64,000 bases of DNA, from contig QYRS01000002.1 in NCBI GenBank assembly GCA_006503535.1, positions 496,001 through 560,000 on the forward strand, written 5' to 3'. This DNA is from Arthrinium phaeospermum (lineage: Eukaryota; Ascomycota; Sordariomycetes; Amphisphaeriales; Apiosporaceae). Positions 42,111 to 54,663 of the stretch are shown piece after piece. The stretch's first letter is position 1, and each line of letters opens with the position of its first letter. The position numbers were made by a program, and so were the translations under genes. The notes beneath the pieces were generated by a model, which was not told where the DNA came from, did no database searches, and was given only the letters and a program-made list of their open reading frames with translations.

Positions 42111-44372
42111 TTACTCCTTCACCTCCGCAATGCACTCCGCAACCACCTCGTACAGCCTCCCGGACTTCATCGACTCGTAGACCTTGGTCACGTACATCCC
42201 CACGCTCGGCGCCTTCGTCTCGTCATCCCCCAGCGCGAGGTCCTCGACGCCCGCCAGCACATGCGCCTCGTCCAGGAACGGGACCCGCAGCTCCCGGCGG
42301 ACGAACTCGTACATCCTTTTCGAGGCGCCCCCGAGCAGCATCGCCGTGTTGGGCTCGGTCGTGGCGTCTGTCACATTGAGGAGCGCCATCGCCCGCAGGT
42401 CCAGCGCCTGGCACAGCGCCACGAGGTGCGCCGCCGCCATCTGCGCCAGCACGTCGGCCGCGGTGAGCGTGTAGCGCGCGCTCACGAGCGCCATGCTGTT
42501 GAGGCCCTGGTTGCCCATCTCGGCCGTCATGACGTGGGTCCCGACGGGGTTGGCGAGGAACCCGAGCTCGCTGGCCAGGGCCGCGACCATAATATCAACA
42601 CCTTTAAACAAAAAGGAACGCGCGGGCCCGTCGCGCGGCGCGCAGAGGTTGGGCGGCAGCCCGCGCGACGTCGCCGGGTTGATGAGCTCGGTGCACTGCG
42701 CGAACAGCATGCGCCCCAGGGCCTGCAGGTCGGGCCGCAGCTTCTCGACGGCCGAGGTGAGGGCGCGGGCCTGGAAGTTGCCGCCGTGGTGGATCTGCGC
42801 GCCGCCGCCGGGGGCCGAGACGTCGATGAGCGGGTTGTCGGTCACGCTGTTGAGCTCGACGGTGACCTGCGCAAAGGCCAGCTGCAGGTTCTCGAGCACG
42901 GGGCCGAGCCACTGCGACGCCGTGCGGATCGAGTACCGGTCCTGCGCCAGCTCGCCGGCGTGGGGCGTCAGGTGCGACGTCGCCAGCTGGGAGCCCGACA
43001 GGAAGGCGTAGATGGTGCGGGCGCTGTCGGTCTGGCCCGGGTGCGGGCGCACTTTGGCGATGAAGGGGTGGAAGGAGTCGGCGCTGCCCGTCAGGGCCTC
43101 GACGCTCATGGCCGTGAGCACCTGGCTGAGCGCGGCGAGGTTCATGGACTCGTGCAGGGCCAGCGCGGCCACCCCGGCCGAGACGGCGGTCCCGTTCACG
43201 ATGGCGAGGCCCTCTTTGGGAGCGATGGTGATGGGGGTGATGGACGCATTGGCCAAGGCCACGTCGGACCGGGTCGGCTTCCGCTCATCGTCGTACTCGC
43301 TCGTGCGCGACCCGGCGAAGGCCATGGCGGACGGCTTGCCCTGCATCACGGCCCCGACGTAGCTGAGCGGGCTCAGGTCCCCCGAGGCCGAGATGGACCC
43401 CCGCAGCGGAATGCAGGGCACGACATCCTTGTTCAGCAGTTCCACCAGGGTGTCGGCCAGGGTGACGCGGATCCCAGACGCTCCCCCGGCCAACGAGTTG
43501 AGTCGGACCAGCATCGCCGCCCGGGCCCACGACTCCGGCATGCACGTGGCCGTCATCGGGTTGTCGAGCGGCAAGATGATGCGGAGCGTCGGCTGGTTGG
43601 GTGTTGCTGTCTCCTTCGCTGGCTCCGGGGTAGCGGGCATGGATTCGCCGGTTTCTTTCAGTGCGCCGTCAGGCACGATAATCTCTCTGGTCCAGGATTC
43701 GACTTTAAGCATCGGGTTGTATCCAGCTTCAGAGAAAGGGGGCACTCCGCCGGCCAGCGTGTGTCGCCGGTTGACCAGTTTCGCATCACCACTGGTGTCG
43801 ATTGAGGAACCGTTTGTCTTCGCCTTGGTATCCACATCCGATGCGTTGATGTATTCGGATATCTCAGTTCCATTGGGAGACTCGACCTCGTCACCCTCTG
43901 TGTCGCTAGTGTCGTTGCTGGTGCCACGGCTGGACCCGACACTGATCAGGCTGCTGGTGTCACTTTCGGTGTCGTTGTGGACGACGTCGCCAAGCACCCG
44001 CGGGCTCTCGTCTCCAGGACGAACGACGCCGCTCCCCATCGACAAGACGCCGCACATCTGCATGCTGAACAAGGTCTGCTGCAGCCCCAGGGTGTCGGCC
44101 GACCGCGCGTCCGCGCTGCCGCCGAAGCCCGTGTTGACGCCGTAGATGACATGGCCTTGTCTCAGCTTGTCGCGCACCACGTCGCTGCAGCGCGCGATCG
44201 CCGCCACCGCCTCGGGGCTGAGCTCGACCTGGGCCAGGTGTCGCGACACGGCCACCACGTCAGCTACTGAGAGGTCGTAGCTGCTGATGGATACAGCAGC
44301 ATCGGCATCGGGGCTGGTCTCCAGTCGACGCCAGTGCTCGAGATACAGCTCGGTGAAGGTATGGGAAAACAT
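42111..44372 (-). CDS. Phenylalanine/histidine ammonia-lyase family (PAL-type) with an acidic insert
   Basis: A single exon of 753 residues from ATG 44372. Aromatic ammonia-lyases use a self-made MIO group from Ala-Ser-Gly: here RGSISASGDLSPLSYVGAVM, with ASG at 329-331. The catalytic Tyr lies in HVIYGVNTGFGGSADAR (Y77). Other PAL blocks are AQDRYSIRTASQWLGPVLEN, VTVELNSVTDNPLID, HHGGNFQARALTSAVEKLRP and TAEMGNQGLNSMALVSARYT. The likely reaction is L-phenylalanine to trans-cinnamate plus ammonia; tyrosine or histidine cannot be excluded. Between about residues 112 and 275, where normal enzymes have a short linker, there is a Ser/Thr/Asp/Glu-rich insert. A CoA-transferase gene diverges 3 kb away. 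Confidence 0.9.
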   Translation of the reverse strand: MFSHTFTELYLEHWRRLETSPDADAAVSISSYDLSVADVVAVSRHLAQVELSPEAVAAIARCSDVVRDKLRQGHVIYGVNTGFGGSADARSADTLGLQQTLFSMQMCGVLSMGSGVVRPGDESPRVLGDVVHNDTESDTSSLISVGSSRGTSNDTSDTEGDEVESPNGTEISEYINASDVDTKAKTNGSSIDTSGDAKLVNRRHTLAGGVPPFSEAGYNPMLKVESWTREIIVPDGALKETGESMPATPEPAKETATPNQPTLRIILPLDNPMTATCMPESWARAAMLVRLNSLAGGASGIRVTLADTLVELLNKDVVPCIPLRGSISASGDLSPLSYVGAVMQGKPSAMAFAGSRTSEYDDERKPTRSDVALANASITPITIAPKEGLAIVNGTAVSAGVAALALHESMNLAALSQVLTAMSVEALTGSADSFHPFIAKVRPHPGQTDSARTIYAFLSGSQLATSHLTPHAGELAQDRYSIRTASQWLGPVLENLQLAFAQVTVELNSVTDNPLIDVSAPGGGAQIHHGGNFQARALTSAVEKLRPDLQALGRMLFAQCTELINPATSRGLPPNLCAPRDGPARSFLFKGVDIMVAALASELGFLANPVGTHVMTAEMGNQGLNSMALVSARYTLTAADVLAQMAAAHLVALCQALDLRAMALLNVTDATTEPNTAMLLGGASKRMYEFVRRELRVPFLDEAHVLAGVEDLALGDDETKAPSVGMYVTKVYESMKSGRLYEVVAECIAEVKE

Positions 44373-47300
44373 CGTTTTGTCTTGGTCTCGGGAGATGTTT
44401 CTGGGGCTGCTTCAAAGATTGAACAGGAAGGTTGACTCGTTCAAGGTACAAAGAAGATTGGCAACAGTCTTGGGGATCGTCTTTATATGTAGGTGGTCCC
44501 TCTTCCTCGGGAGGGAACACCTGATCCAAGCTGGCCGATGTTTATCAGAGGGGCAGCCGGGTGAAAATCGATAAGCTGGTAACACAAGACCAAGACAGGG
44601 TTTCATCGCTGCCCGAAACTTCTTCCCATCCGCGTACGTTATCCCTCTCGGCCGTCACTTGACGGATGATCCGACATGCGGGCTGAACGCAATGTGCGCT
44701 GGATTTGTCAGTCTCACGCACATACGCATCCTGAATAGGCAATTAGATGACCTGCTGCCCGCGTGGGTCAAGCAGGCATGCCCTTCAAATCCCGAGGCCC
44801 TGGATTCGGGATCCAAGACGCCGCCTTGCCTTGGCCAGTTCGAGGAGGGAGGGGCCATTTTTTCTATAACGACCCTGACATGTACGCAGGGGGACATGGA
44901 GGCGGGGGGCTATTCGAGTCTAGATAAAGTCGCAAGGGATGCCATATGGCAGCTCTTGGAGTGGTGACCTTGGCAGTAGTTGTGCAACGGCTACTGTGTC
45001 CATTCGTGTCTTGAACCTACTGTGCCGACTCTAAATCAGCTGTCAAGGCCCCCTGCAGCCTGTCGCGCCAGATTCCGTCCAGAAATCCGGTGCACTGGCC
45101 CATGCTATTCCCCTATGGGATTGCCACCAATACCGCCAATATCCTTCCCAGTAGGTAATGCAGACAATCCTGCATTTTTTCGTATTATTATTCAATAAGC
45201 CTATTCTTCTACCGTTCCGGCAGATCAGTGTGTCGTTAGAGTAAGGTATCCATATTGGTAGCGCGTCAGCCGCGAAGTTGGTGGTGGCAGAACCAGTGGC
45301 AGCGTTGGTAACAAGTCAGGAAACGCACAGGGATGGCTGCTGCACCACATCCATCTGATAAAAAAGGCCAAGCATCTGAAGAAGGTTACATTAAGCAATG
45401 CACGCACCGCGCCCTCGCCAGCTGTTGCCAGACCACAGTAGCCTTGACACGGTAGAGACGAGAGCTGCGACACTAGTCCTCTTGGCGGCGCCTATACTGA
45501 CTAGCCTGCCCCGAGGCCTGGATGGGCGTGATGCAAGGGACGAACATTCTTGCGGTTTTTTGGCAGGTCGCCCCTGACATTGTAGCACATGCTCTAAAAC
45601 CTTCACGATGTGACGGCGGAATCTTCAAGTTTAGCACATCGCGGGCGCCGTTGGTGGCGCTAGCGGCTAAGGGGGGCGCCGTCGACAGCAGCCACGGACA
45701 AGAATAGCAGCGAATTTCCCTCTCTTTCCACCATCTCCGGTGTTTCCGGGCATAGACGACGGCCCAGACTCGTCCTGTCAGGCTCACTAACCGCAAGGAG
45801 AAGCCGAGGTCTCGATCCTGTCATGTAAAGAACGACAGCACGGGAAAGGCGCCTTGCTTCTATCAGAGATAGAGGATATGGCTAGAACATAGCCATATCT
45901 GACCCAAAGCATCAAGTTCTGGCTTATGGGATTCTGTCAGCGAATACGCATCGGCCGAAAGAGATGCATTGTCTTGTGCACCTAGAAATGCCTGGCCCGT
46001 GGGGTTACATCGTAACAGCCCTATCTGTCGTACTCGATGAGAAACACCCAAATAAGAACGAGTGGCCCGTGGTACAGATCTCAGTAGAACCGGGCCATCG
46101 GGACCTTCAAAGACCGGGTTCGTTGCCAGTGCCTGCCTGCCTGGTCTGCTTAACTAATCGTGCATGAACGATTCCGCCCTGGTGTTCGGCGTCTCGTCCG
46201 CAGGGATAAACGGGCGGGCTCCCTTGGGTCGGTCTGGACGCCACCGAGTTAAGATGTGACGAGGGGGCTTGAGCGCCGTTGGACTATTTTCTCCCTTATC
46301 CCCAAACGGCTTGATATCACTTGACCGAGAGAGAACCTTCTCCCCTCTTTCGCTACCACTCGGAAACTCGGAAGGCCTTGGGATATATTGGACCACCTTC
46401 TCCCTTAAGAGGAACATGGGTGACGACGGGCTTGGTGAGATTGGTGGCGTACTCGCCGTTTCTCAGGCTCAGCAGCTGATTTGTTGCATCTAGAAAGTTC
46501 AAATTCAGGAACCAGCAAGAAAGGGGTTGACACTTGCTGCCATTGGGAATTACCCAATAAGGAGATCGACCCTTGCGGCAATTGCATGGGCGGTGGATGT
46601 TGGACGACCAAGAAATGGATAACTTGTTGGGTAGTAGACCTGAGACTTGCGTTTTGGGGAGAGCGGCATTCTCGGTACACATCACAGGATATTACTTGGC
46701 CGTTGCCTTGCTCAGGGGTAGAAGATGATGATGTAGTTTGATACCGGCGACGTCGGCCGGTTACCCACAACAAACCCCCGCTCCGTCTGCAACTCAGGCG
46801 AGCTGAGCCTCGGCAACTCCTCTTTTTCTGACATAGAAGGTCTGATCGAAGCCCAGTTAAGTTGACGGTTCCCAATGTGACCACCGGAACCAACAGAGAT
46901 GATGTGCCTCTAACAAGGGTACAAACGACTCTGTCCCTCTTGCAATGGGAGACGGCATATCGGCGTATTCTTAACGTTTTACTTCTCTCTTGCATCGATT
47001 GCGCGGGAGGCGCAGGAGTATCAGGCCAGGACCGTTCTCTGCCGATGGATCTGCATATGATGCTTCTTGTTCTGTCACCTCGCTTTCGTATAGCGTTTAG
47101 TGTCAGAGAATATGGTTTCTCGAAAGGTAGTCGCCAGTGATGCGGGGGTTGAGATCGTGCCGGATATGGTGTAGCGATTCGGCGATCCACTTGCCGAGTG
47201 GACATGCATATGCAGCATATCCCAAACTTACCTAGTAGACACCGTCAGCATAGCTGATATATCAAAGAATCACCGTGGTGAGGGGGGCATCGACAAGGCG

Positions 47301-47388
47301 AATGGCTTTACGATACAATATCGAACCATCCCCGCGAGTTCGGATTCTTCTAATACTGTTCACCTAATCACGGTTACATAAGTATTAT
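44373..47388. other. 3-kb divergent intergenic region
   Basis: Separates the ammonia-lyase from the CoA-transferase. The longest frame (46405-47205, minus) is Arg/Ser/Thr-rich without any motif and is probably chance. No RNA gene or tandem repeat is visible. It would hold both promoters. Confidence 0.45.
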
Positions 47389-49767
47389 ATGAGCCCAGTC
47401 TCCATCATGGCAGACCCCCCAGCCGCAGCAAGCTATTCTGTGCCGGAACAAGCGGACACGCTTTTCCGAGCCGGGGTCCTGGGAAACCCTTTGATCGCGA
47501 AGAACCTGCCGGCCGGTGCCGTTGAGGCGTCAAAGAGCATACGGTTCGAGGGCAGCGATGAGCCGAGCCTGCCCGTCAACTGGCGGTTCGCCGAGAGCAT
47601 CGCCGCCCTCAAGGCCTACGAGGCCACCGTCATCAACGTGCTCCTCCAGAAGAAGTTCGGGGTGGATAGGCCCGCCGAGGTCGTGATCAACACGTACGTG
47701 GCTACTGCACTCGCCAGGATAGGCACGATTTCGGTTTGCGAACAGCCATGCCACAGGGTTATGCTGACAAGTAGGGAATAGGGACCATGCTCAGCTATTC
47801 ATTATGTCGGCGCTCCTGTGGACTCTGGATCCGGGTGGTAAGTGGCTTTCGGTGCTCGTACTCACATTCTTATTCCGGTGGTCACTATTCCCAGACATGA
47901 AGATTCTTCTCTGCTAGCCCAGTCTGATAGTGGAACACGCATTGTTTTGCCTTCCCAGGAGATCCTGTTTATTACAGGAAGGGTAAATACTGACACCGAG
48001 AGCCGATAGGTGATAACCTCACACCCGGCTCCTTGGCACCGGGCGCATTGCAGCGTATGGCAGAGTATTTCCCGAACTGGGATAAGCATCAAATGAACAC
48101 TCCTTATCGTGGGGCGGTCACAAACATCTATAAGACCAAGGACGATCGGTACTTCCATCTTCACGGTATGTGAATGTCCGAAAAAGGGGGCAGGTGAAAT
48201 CTTCGTGAAATGCTAACATAGACATATAGGTTCGATGAACCCGGGCATTAGTACGTGACATATTCTATATCTCCCCGGCAGAGACGCTAACACTCGCCCT
48301 ATAGTGCTGGAAGCCTTGGGTCTATCCCAGAACCAAGACCTCACCAAACCGGAAGACGCCTGGCCCATCCTCCAAGCCGCCATATCCAAGCACACCGCCG
48401 CCGAGATCCAGTCCCTAGCCCTCGCCCACCGACAAGCAGGCACCATCTGCTGGACCGCCGACGAGTTCCAGGCCAGCGAGCACGGCCAGGCCAACGCGGA
48501 CGTCGGCCTCTTCGAGATCGAACAACACCACCCGGCCCCGGACCCGGACCCGACGACGAACCAGCCGCCCGCCTGGTGGCCCAGCCCCCAGTCATCATCC
48601 AACCCCACGCACCGCCCCCTCGCGGGCCTCAAGGTCGTGGATCTAACCCGCGTCATCGCCGGCCCCGCCGTGTCGCGCGGCCTCGCCGAGCTCGGCGCCA
48701 GCGTCATGCGCGTCACGGCGCCGCACCTGACCGACATGTCGGTGCTGCACCCGGACCTGAACCACGGCAAGTGGAACGCGAGCCTGGACCTGCGGACTCA
48801 CGAAGGCCGCCAGGCGCTGCGGGACCTGGTTTTGGAGGCCGATGTCTTCCTGCAGGGGTACCGGCCGGGCGTGCTGGACAAGTACGGGTTCGGCGAGGGG
48901 GACGTGCTGGCGATGGGCCGGGCGCGGGGGCGGGGGATCGTGTATTGTGGGGAGAACTGCTACGGGTGGCGGGGGGCTTGGATGGAGAGGTCGGGGTGGC
49001 AGCAGATTAGTGATGCGGTGAGTTGCTCGCTACTGAAGGCCGTATGTTGTCGTGCTGATGTGCTGATGTGTTTGCCTCTAGTGCTGTGGCGTCTCCTACG
49101 AGTTCGGCCGCGCGATGGGCAACGATGAGCCGGTGACGCCCGTCTTCCCCAACTCGGATTACTGGTAAGCTCTTGTACCATGGTGCCCTGGATGTCATCT
49201 TAGAATCATGCTGATATACCGGGTAGCACTGGCGTTGCCGGCGTTGTCGGCATCATCACAGCGTTGCTAAGACGCGCCGAGGAAGGAGGCTCATACACCG
49301 TCAAGGCAAGTATTCTGTAACACGCACCAGACGTCGCCCGAGACTCCCTGCACAATTTCCTCTGACCAAACCCAATGCAGATCGCCCTGAACTACTACTC
49401 CCAATGGCTAGTCAACACCTGCGGCACGTACCCCCCAGCCGTCTGGACCGACCTCTGGCAGCGCAACGGCTCCCCCGTGTTCCGGCACCACCACCCGATG
49501 CAGTACCTCCTCCCGCGGACGCTGGCCCTGGTCACGCAGAACAGCGGCAAGAAGCTGTTCCGGCCCGAGTTCTTCGCGCAGTACCGCGTCCAGTCGATCG
49601 GCAAGGACATGCGCATCGTGGCGCCCGTGCTTCGCTACCCCAACGGCGAGGTGAAGCCCGGGTTCGACGTCGGCACTCGGACCAACGGGGTCGACCAGCC
49701 GGTGTGGCCGGACGACTTGGGGGTGGAGGTGGTTGGAAAGGGCGGGGGTACGAGCCCGAGTCTTTAG
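47389..49767 (+). CDS. Family III CoA-transferase (CaiB/BaiF type)
   Basis: Eight exons: 47389-47693, 47782-47837, 48010-48165, 48230-48250, 48305-49017, 49082-49164, 49227-49305 and 49381-49767; all phases agree, giving 599 residues. Exon 4 is only 21 nt. The last intron (49306-49380) is a GC-AG intron with donor GCAAGT. Family motifs: INTDHAQLFIMSALLWTLDP, GSMNPGIMLEALGL, GLKVVDLTRVIAGPAVSRGL followed by AELGASVMRV, then GWQQISDACCGVSYEFG, which holds the expected catalytic Asp, and FPNSDYCTGVAGVVGIITAL. Such enzymes move CoA between carboxylic acids through an aspartyl-CoA intermediate. Substrates are unknown; the nearby ammonia-lyase suggests an aromatic acid. The start at 47389 or the next ATG at 47407 are both possible. 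Confidence 0.88.
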
Positions 49768-50322
49768 GGCCAGGTCAGATACTTAGTGACTGAACTGACA
49801 GGAGACAGAAAGTAAAACCCGATAATCACCCTTTCCGAGTCCGCCAGACTCATCCAAGCCCACCGCGAAGCCGCGCGTACAAGTCAAACAGGATACTTCA
49901 GTCACAATTACTTCCGGAGCAAGGCATGCAAGTAAAATATGAACAGTCTATTGTGTGTGTGTGTGTGCCCCGCTCGATTCGCCTTACCAAAAAACAGTGT
50001 GACGAAACAAGGCAAAGTCGTTGGTCTCCCTTCGGCCAACACGTCGCACTCGGCCTCGAAAAATGCAATGATTCAACCACAACCCACCCCCAAGATCGCT
50101 GTGCCATGCTTCCAAGCAAAAATATCAAATAAATGAAACACAAGAATCAAGTGCACTTGGACGCGTGCAAGATCCACCAACCCCTTTCCTAAGAACGCCA
50201 AACAGTAGTAGTAGTAGTAATAGTATGTGTGTGAAGGCAGGCAGGCATCATGTGGTGGTTACAGCACCTGAATCAAGTATCAAGCGATGCATCTGCTCCC
50301 CCCTTTCCTGTCCACTTCCGCC
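49768..50322. other. Convergent 3' region with short microsatellites
   Basis: 3' UTR territory of two convergent genes. Holds a (TG)n run near 49953-49967 and an AGT triplet run near 50204-50220. No gene. Confidence 0.5.
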
Positions 50323-53300
50323 TCAAGGCACGTAGATCCGCGAGAAGCTGATAACGTCCCGCCGGCAACAGACGCACTTGTCAAAGTTGTTCATAGCTAA
50401 CGAGACACGGCATTCGTCGCACAGGCTGAGACAGCGGCACGGCCAGACAATGACGGTGCGCGGCGAGCTGTGGCAGACGACGCACTGCGGTCCATTGTCC
50501 CCCAGCCCGGCCCACGAGCCCGTGTTCTCCATGCCTCCTTCAAGCTGCGGCTGCTGACCTGCCTCATGAGGCGACGATCTCTGGGCGCGCCGCGAAATTA
50601 TGAGCTGTTCGAGTAGCTCGGCTTCCTCGTCGGGCGTGAGCTTCTGGTTCGTTCGGCGGCCTCCCGAGGTAGACGTCAGTAGGCGAGTACGTGCCGAGGC
50701 CTGCTGGCGGGCGTATTGCGAACGCGTCATGATCCGATCGCTGCTGAGATGGGCAGCAAGCGTATGAGCTTCATGTCGGTCCTCGGGGGATTGGGGGTGC
50801 AGTAGTCGAGCCAACTGATCTGCGGGCAGGGGCTGGTCGAACGGTGTCGACGCGCGAGAGGCAAATGGCGACGACTGTGTCGGGGTGCGTTGACCATCAT
50901 CGAGATTGTCATCTTCGTCCTCCCAAGGATCCCGGTCTTCGTCCTGGTCCACCTCGCTTCCAGCAACGCTGTATATCATACTTGTAGTGTCCCAGTCGTC
51001 CGCATCCTCTGCCGGCTCCCAGTCGCCACTCGTATCTGCCGAGCCCCAGAGTTCGCCAAACGTCCACGAGGTGTATAGGTGCTTATCTATATCCCTTTCC
51101 GGAATGTTGGCCGTCTCTGGAGCCATCTTCAGCCGCCGACGGACTGCTGCTTCAACATCGACTCGTTCGTCATTACGAAGAGTCAACGCGGAGCTTCGGC
51201 CGCTAGCACGGGCAAATGTGTTCACATCCCCAGACTGTCTCTCGTCCTTCTTTCCTGTGTTGTGGAGGCGCGACAACCAGACCAACAGACCAGGTTGAGT
51301 AGTGATGCCAACTCGCGCCAGCGCTTTGAGTGCAATCAATGCCATCCAGCGCAGGACCAAGCGCCAGATGTTGATCAAGAACTCCAATGCCAGCAACCAC
51401 CGTGAACTACGCTCGGCCGCACCAACGCCATCCCTGGCCCGCTTGTCTCCTACCTTGGACTTCGGTAGCTTCTGGGCTGCTCTTTCTCGTGCATACCCAC
51501 TCGATGCCCCAATCTCGTTGTCTTTGATAGGGACAAGGCTGATTGTGCCTCCCAAGTCGTACGGCGTGTCGCCCATATTTGGCCCAGCCCACTGCATCCG
51601 GAACTTTTCCAGCTCTCGGAACCTCTGTTCTTCCAACCACGTATGCTGCTTCAAGGTGACTCCTCGGTCCTCGTTTAGATAGACTGCTTCGCTGGCCATC
51701 GTAATGATGCTGAACCCAGTTCGAAGAAGTGCAGTGTAGAAGTCCATCTCCCAAGATATCCGGATGTCGGAGAAGGAGATGTTTGCTTGCATGTTATTGT
51801 GAGCACTCATCAGTCGCTGACGGAAGGATGACCGCTCTGCGGCTTCTGTTCCAGGGGGCGGCGCCAGGGCGGAGAGGGTAAGAGCCAGAGCGTAGATGAT
51901 GGAGCACATCATGATGCCCGCGAACACCAACACGTGAGGAATGAAGCCGATAATACAAACCGTAGGGAATCTAAAGAGACCCATACTGGCTGGGTCGTCA
52001 AAGGAGAAGCGGTAGACCTCTATCACAATACTTGACATAAAGCCGAGAGCCCTGTAAACCAGCATTAGTTATCTGCCGACGAAAACATGAACCAAGCTGG
52101 GGTACTGGGAGTTTCCGGCGAGATAGCAAGCGATCGGATACGAAAAGCAAACACTTGGGAAAATAACAGAGAAAGACCTACCAGAAACCCGTGCTGATGA
52201 GACGAAACCTGCCCTGAAGATTGAAGACGCCCAAAATGTGACTTGTGACATGGCCCATGGAGGACAAGAACGCCACAAAGAGCACCTCAGGGGCAGTGTT
52301 GACTCGTCTCATGATCATAGACCTGGAAATCGCAAGGTTCGGACCAGAGCTCTGCTGGAAAGTGACGTTTGAGGACGTCGTGCCGCCAAAGAGACCCCAG
52401 CCCAGTTGGTTGCTGATGGCAGCATCAGCCTCGGCGAAGGCCAGCGAATGCTCAAAAAGGGTCATGCCCGTCTCGACGGCAACTGCTCTCCCCTGTACGG
52501 CGCACGAGATAGTTTCCACGAAATGGCTAAGACAGAGAGTGCCAAAGAGAGGCCATAGCAGGGGCAATGATCCTTGCAACTCCGCCGCGACGACAGACTC
52601 GGTCTTGGGGACCATGTTGACAGCCCGGCAGGAGTCTAGGTCGGATGCACCGAGCAGGAGCGTGGAGCTGACGGTGTGAAGGTATCCTCCAGCATATGCG
52701 AACATGAGGTCGGAGCTCTTGGTGCTATTGCCCCAACGCATTTCAGCGAAATCGGGGGAGGTCTGGCATTGTATCGACTGTAGGATGTTGGTCGCTTGGT
52801 AGAGGAACAGGGCAATCGGTAGGATTCGGAGCAGGAGACGTATCGGCCAGTGCAGGCGCAATCGGCGTCGGGAGGCGGCGAAGATGTGGGTTCGGTTAAG
52901 GACGATGGCCATGGCGATGCAGCAGAGCGCCCATTTGCTCGTCATGTAGCTGATGATGCTGCCCAGTCCCTTAGTACTCTCAGCACTGAAGCGCGAGGCA
53001 AAAGCCGCCGGGTCCTGGTGCATCTCCTCATCCATGACCGCACCGGCGGCGGAAGCAGCGGCCGCGGCGGCTTCGTGCAACGTCGACGACGCCATGGTCT
53101 GGATGGTCTCGGTGGCGCCGTGGAAGTAATTGGCGGCTACTGTTGCATCGGGAATCATTTGTTGGCCAAACGTCGCGTGGCCGCCGTCGACTCCGGGGGC
53201 GGCGTCATGGAAGGGGATGATGGAGCCGAGCTTAGTGAGCATGCGAGGTCCCGCTAGCAGCAGGTCTTCGATGGACGGGGCATAACGTGTAATGTTGAGG

Positions 53301-53434
53301 TGCTGCGCTGTCCAGAGGGAGAAGTTGGACCACATCCAGGCGCTGGAATTGTCAAAAGCTGTCGGCGAGGGCACAGCAGCGCCCGGGCTGGCCATGCTGC
53401 TGTGCTGGCTGAGCGGTGTTCCGATGTCTGACAT
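50323..53434 (-). CDS. Asi-type nuclear-membrane RING ubiquitin ligase
   Basis: Exon 1 is 53434-52182 and exon 2 is 52051-50323 (130-nt intron GTAGGT...TTTACAG), giving 993 residues. ATG 53434 (MSDIGTPLSQHSSMASPGAA) is chosen; the frame above it opens at a non-ATG codon. Several membrane spans are visible (LLLRILPIALFLY, LLWPLFGTLCLSHFV, VLFVAFLSSMGHVTSHILGV, VCIIGFIPHVLVFAGIMMCS). A long acidic region precedes the C-terminal RING: CVVCHSSPRTVIVWPCRCLS then LCDECRVSLAMNNFDKCVCC. The usual His ligand is replaced by Cys (PCRC), as I recall for Asi1/Asi3. In yeast the Asi complex marks inner nuclear membrane proteins for degradation; the same role is inferred here. Confidence 0.82.
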
Positions 53435-54663
53435 ATGCCGAGGTGGCCGGTGGAGGAAAGTAGGGATCACGCGCGTACGGAATGGCAGGAGTACTATGCA
53501 GGTCGCGACAGGTATGGGACATGCATTGTCGCCCAAATGTTTAGGCCGTGATGAGAGGCGGACGCTGCTGGTCCTAATTGCCCGCTATCACCAAGTACGG
53601 TGCCTAATGGGTGGCATTTACTTCTTTGTCATGGATGATAGGAAGGATTGCGTTGCGCTGTCGGTACAAGTCAAGTGTCCGTAGGCTGTTAGGTAACTTC
53701 TAAAGTTGGCATGTCATGGTTCAGGAGGGAGCTGATGGTGGGCTGACTACGCCGATACTGGTACATTAGCCTTCGCCGGCCCGAGCTCCGTTCAACTTTC
53801 AAGCTTCCCCCAAACACACTACAGCTAGCTATCAACCACCGCTGCAGTAACGTTTTGCATGATTGTTTCGCTTGGCTCTTTATCCCTTTGATGGCGAATG
53901 CGCTTCTCTTACCAAATTGGTGTACTGTATATGCAAAATGTTTATTCCGTTGAATACAAGCAGGCTAGCCGATTGGATAAACTGGCCGGTCGGTTATCCA
54001 CGGGGATACCAAGAGCAGCGCTATCGCCATCAAGGAGCTACTGCTATTCATGGTGTTGGATCTTGCTCTCAACTGTCGCAAATGGGGAATGAGACACGGG
54101 CGGATGACGTATTCATAAGGGTGCATTGTCAATTAAGACATGGGATTTGCTAAGTTGAGACTGGCAAACTCGAACTTCTGGATTTCACATTAAGTAGCAC
54201 AGTTACAAATTGGCATGCACTGAAAGCATAGCACGCTTTCATAGATACATTGAGATAGATATGTAGCTTTACAGGGATGGGTGGCCTGCAGTCTGCTCGA
54301 GAGCTGTATTACCTCGAGAATATCCCATCGCAGGGAGCAGCGCAGCAATATTGGCTCGTCCAAGCCTACATTCCTTGTTAAAGGGGCATGGGGTATTATA
54401 CTATCATGTCTTTTTTCGACTGTCTTCCTCACTTGCTGACAGTAAGGGCCACCACTTGCCTTCGGTGACGGCTGCCTTGCGCATCATCCATAGTATAGAG
54501 GCCTGATTGACAGCGGGCTGGGGGCATCTGAATTCCCAGAAAAGTTCGCCTCTAGACAATTCGGTACATCCTTGTACGGCGACTGCCCGCAAAGTAGATG
54601 CTCATTTACCTCTCGGCGATGCAAACAGGGATTTGACTTGATGCATCATCATATTTCCCAAGC
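53435..54663. other. Intergenic region
   Basis: Upstream DNA of the ligase gene and 3' flank of MTR3. No coding signal, RNA gene or repeat seen. Confidence 0.45.

Noticed and set aside
42261..43805. 514-codon open frame on the plus strand
   Set aside because: It is antisense to the ammonia-lyase gene and Arg/Gly/His-rich, as expected of a GC-rich shadow frame. The minus frame holds all family motifs.
46405..47205. 266-codon minus-strand frame starting with ATG
   Set aside because: Arg/Ser/Thr-rich with mixed codon use, no motif, no splice partners; probably a chance frame in a gene-free region.
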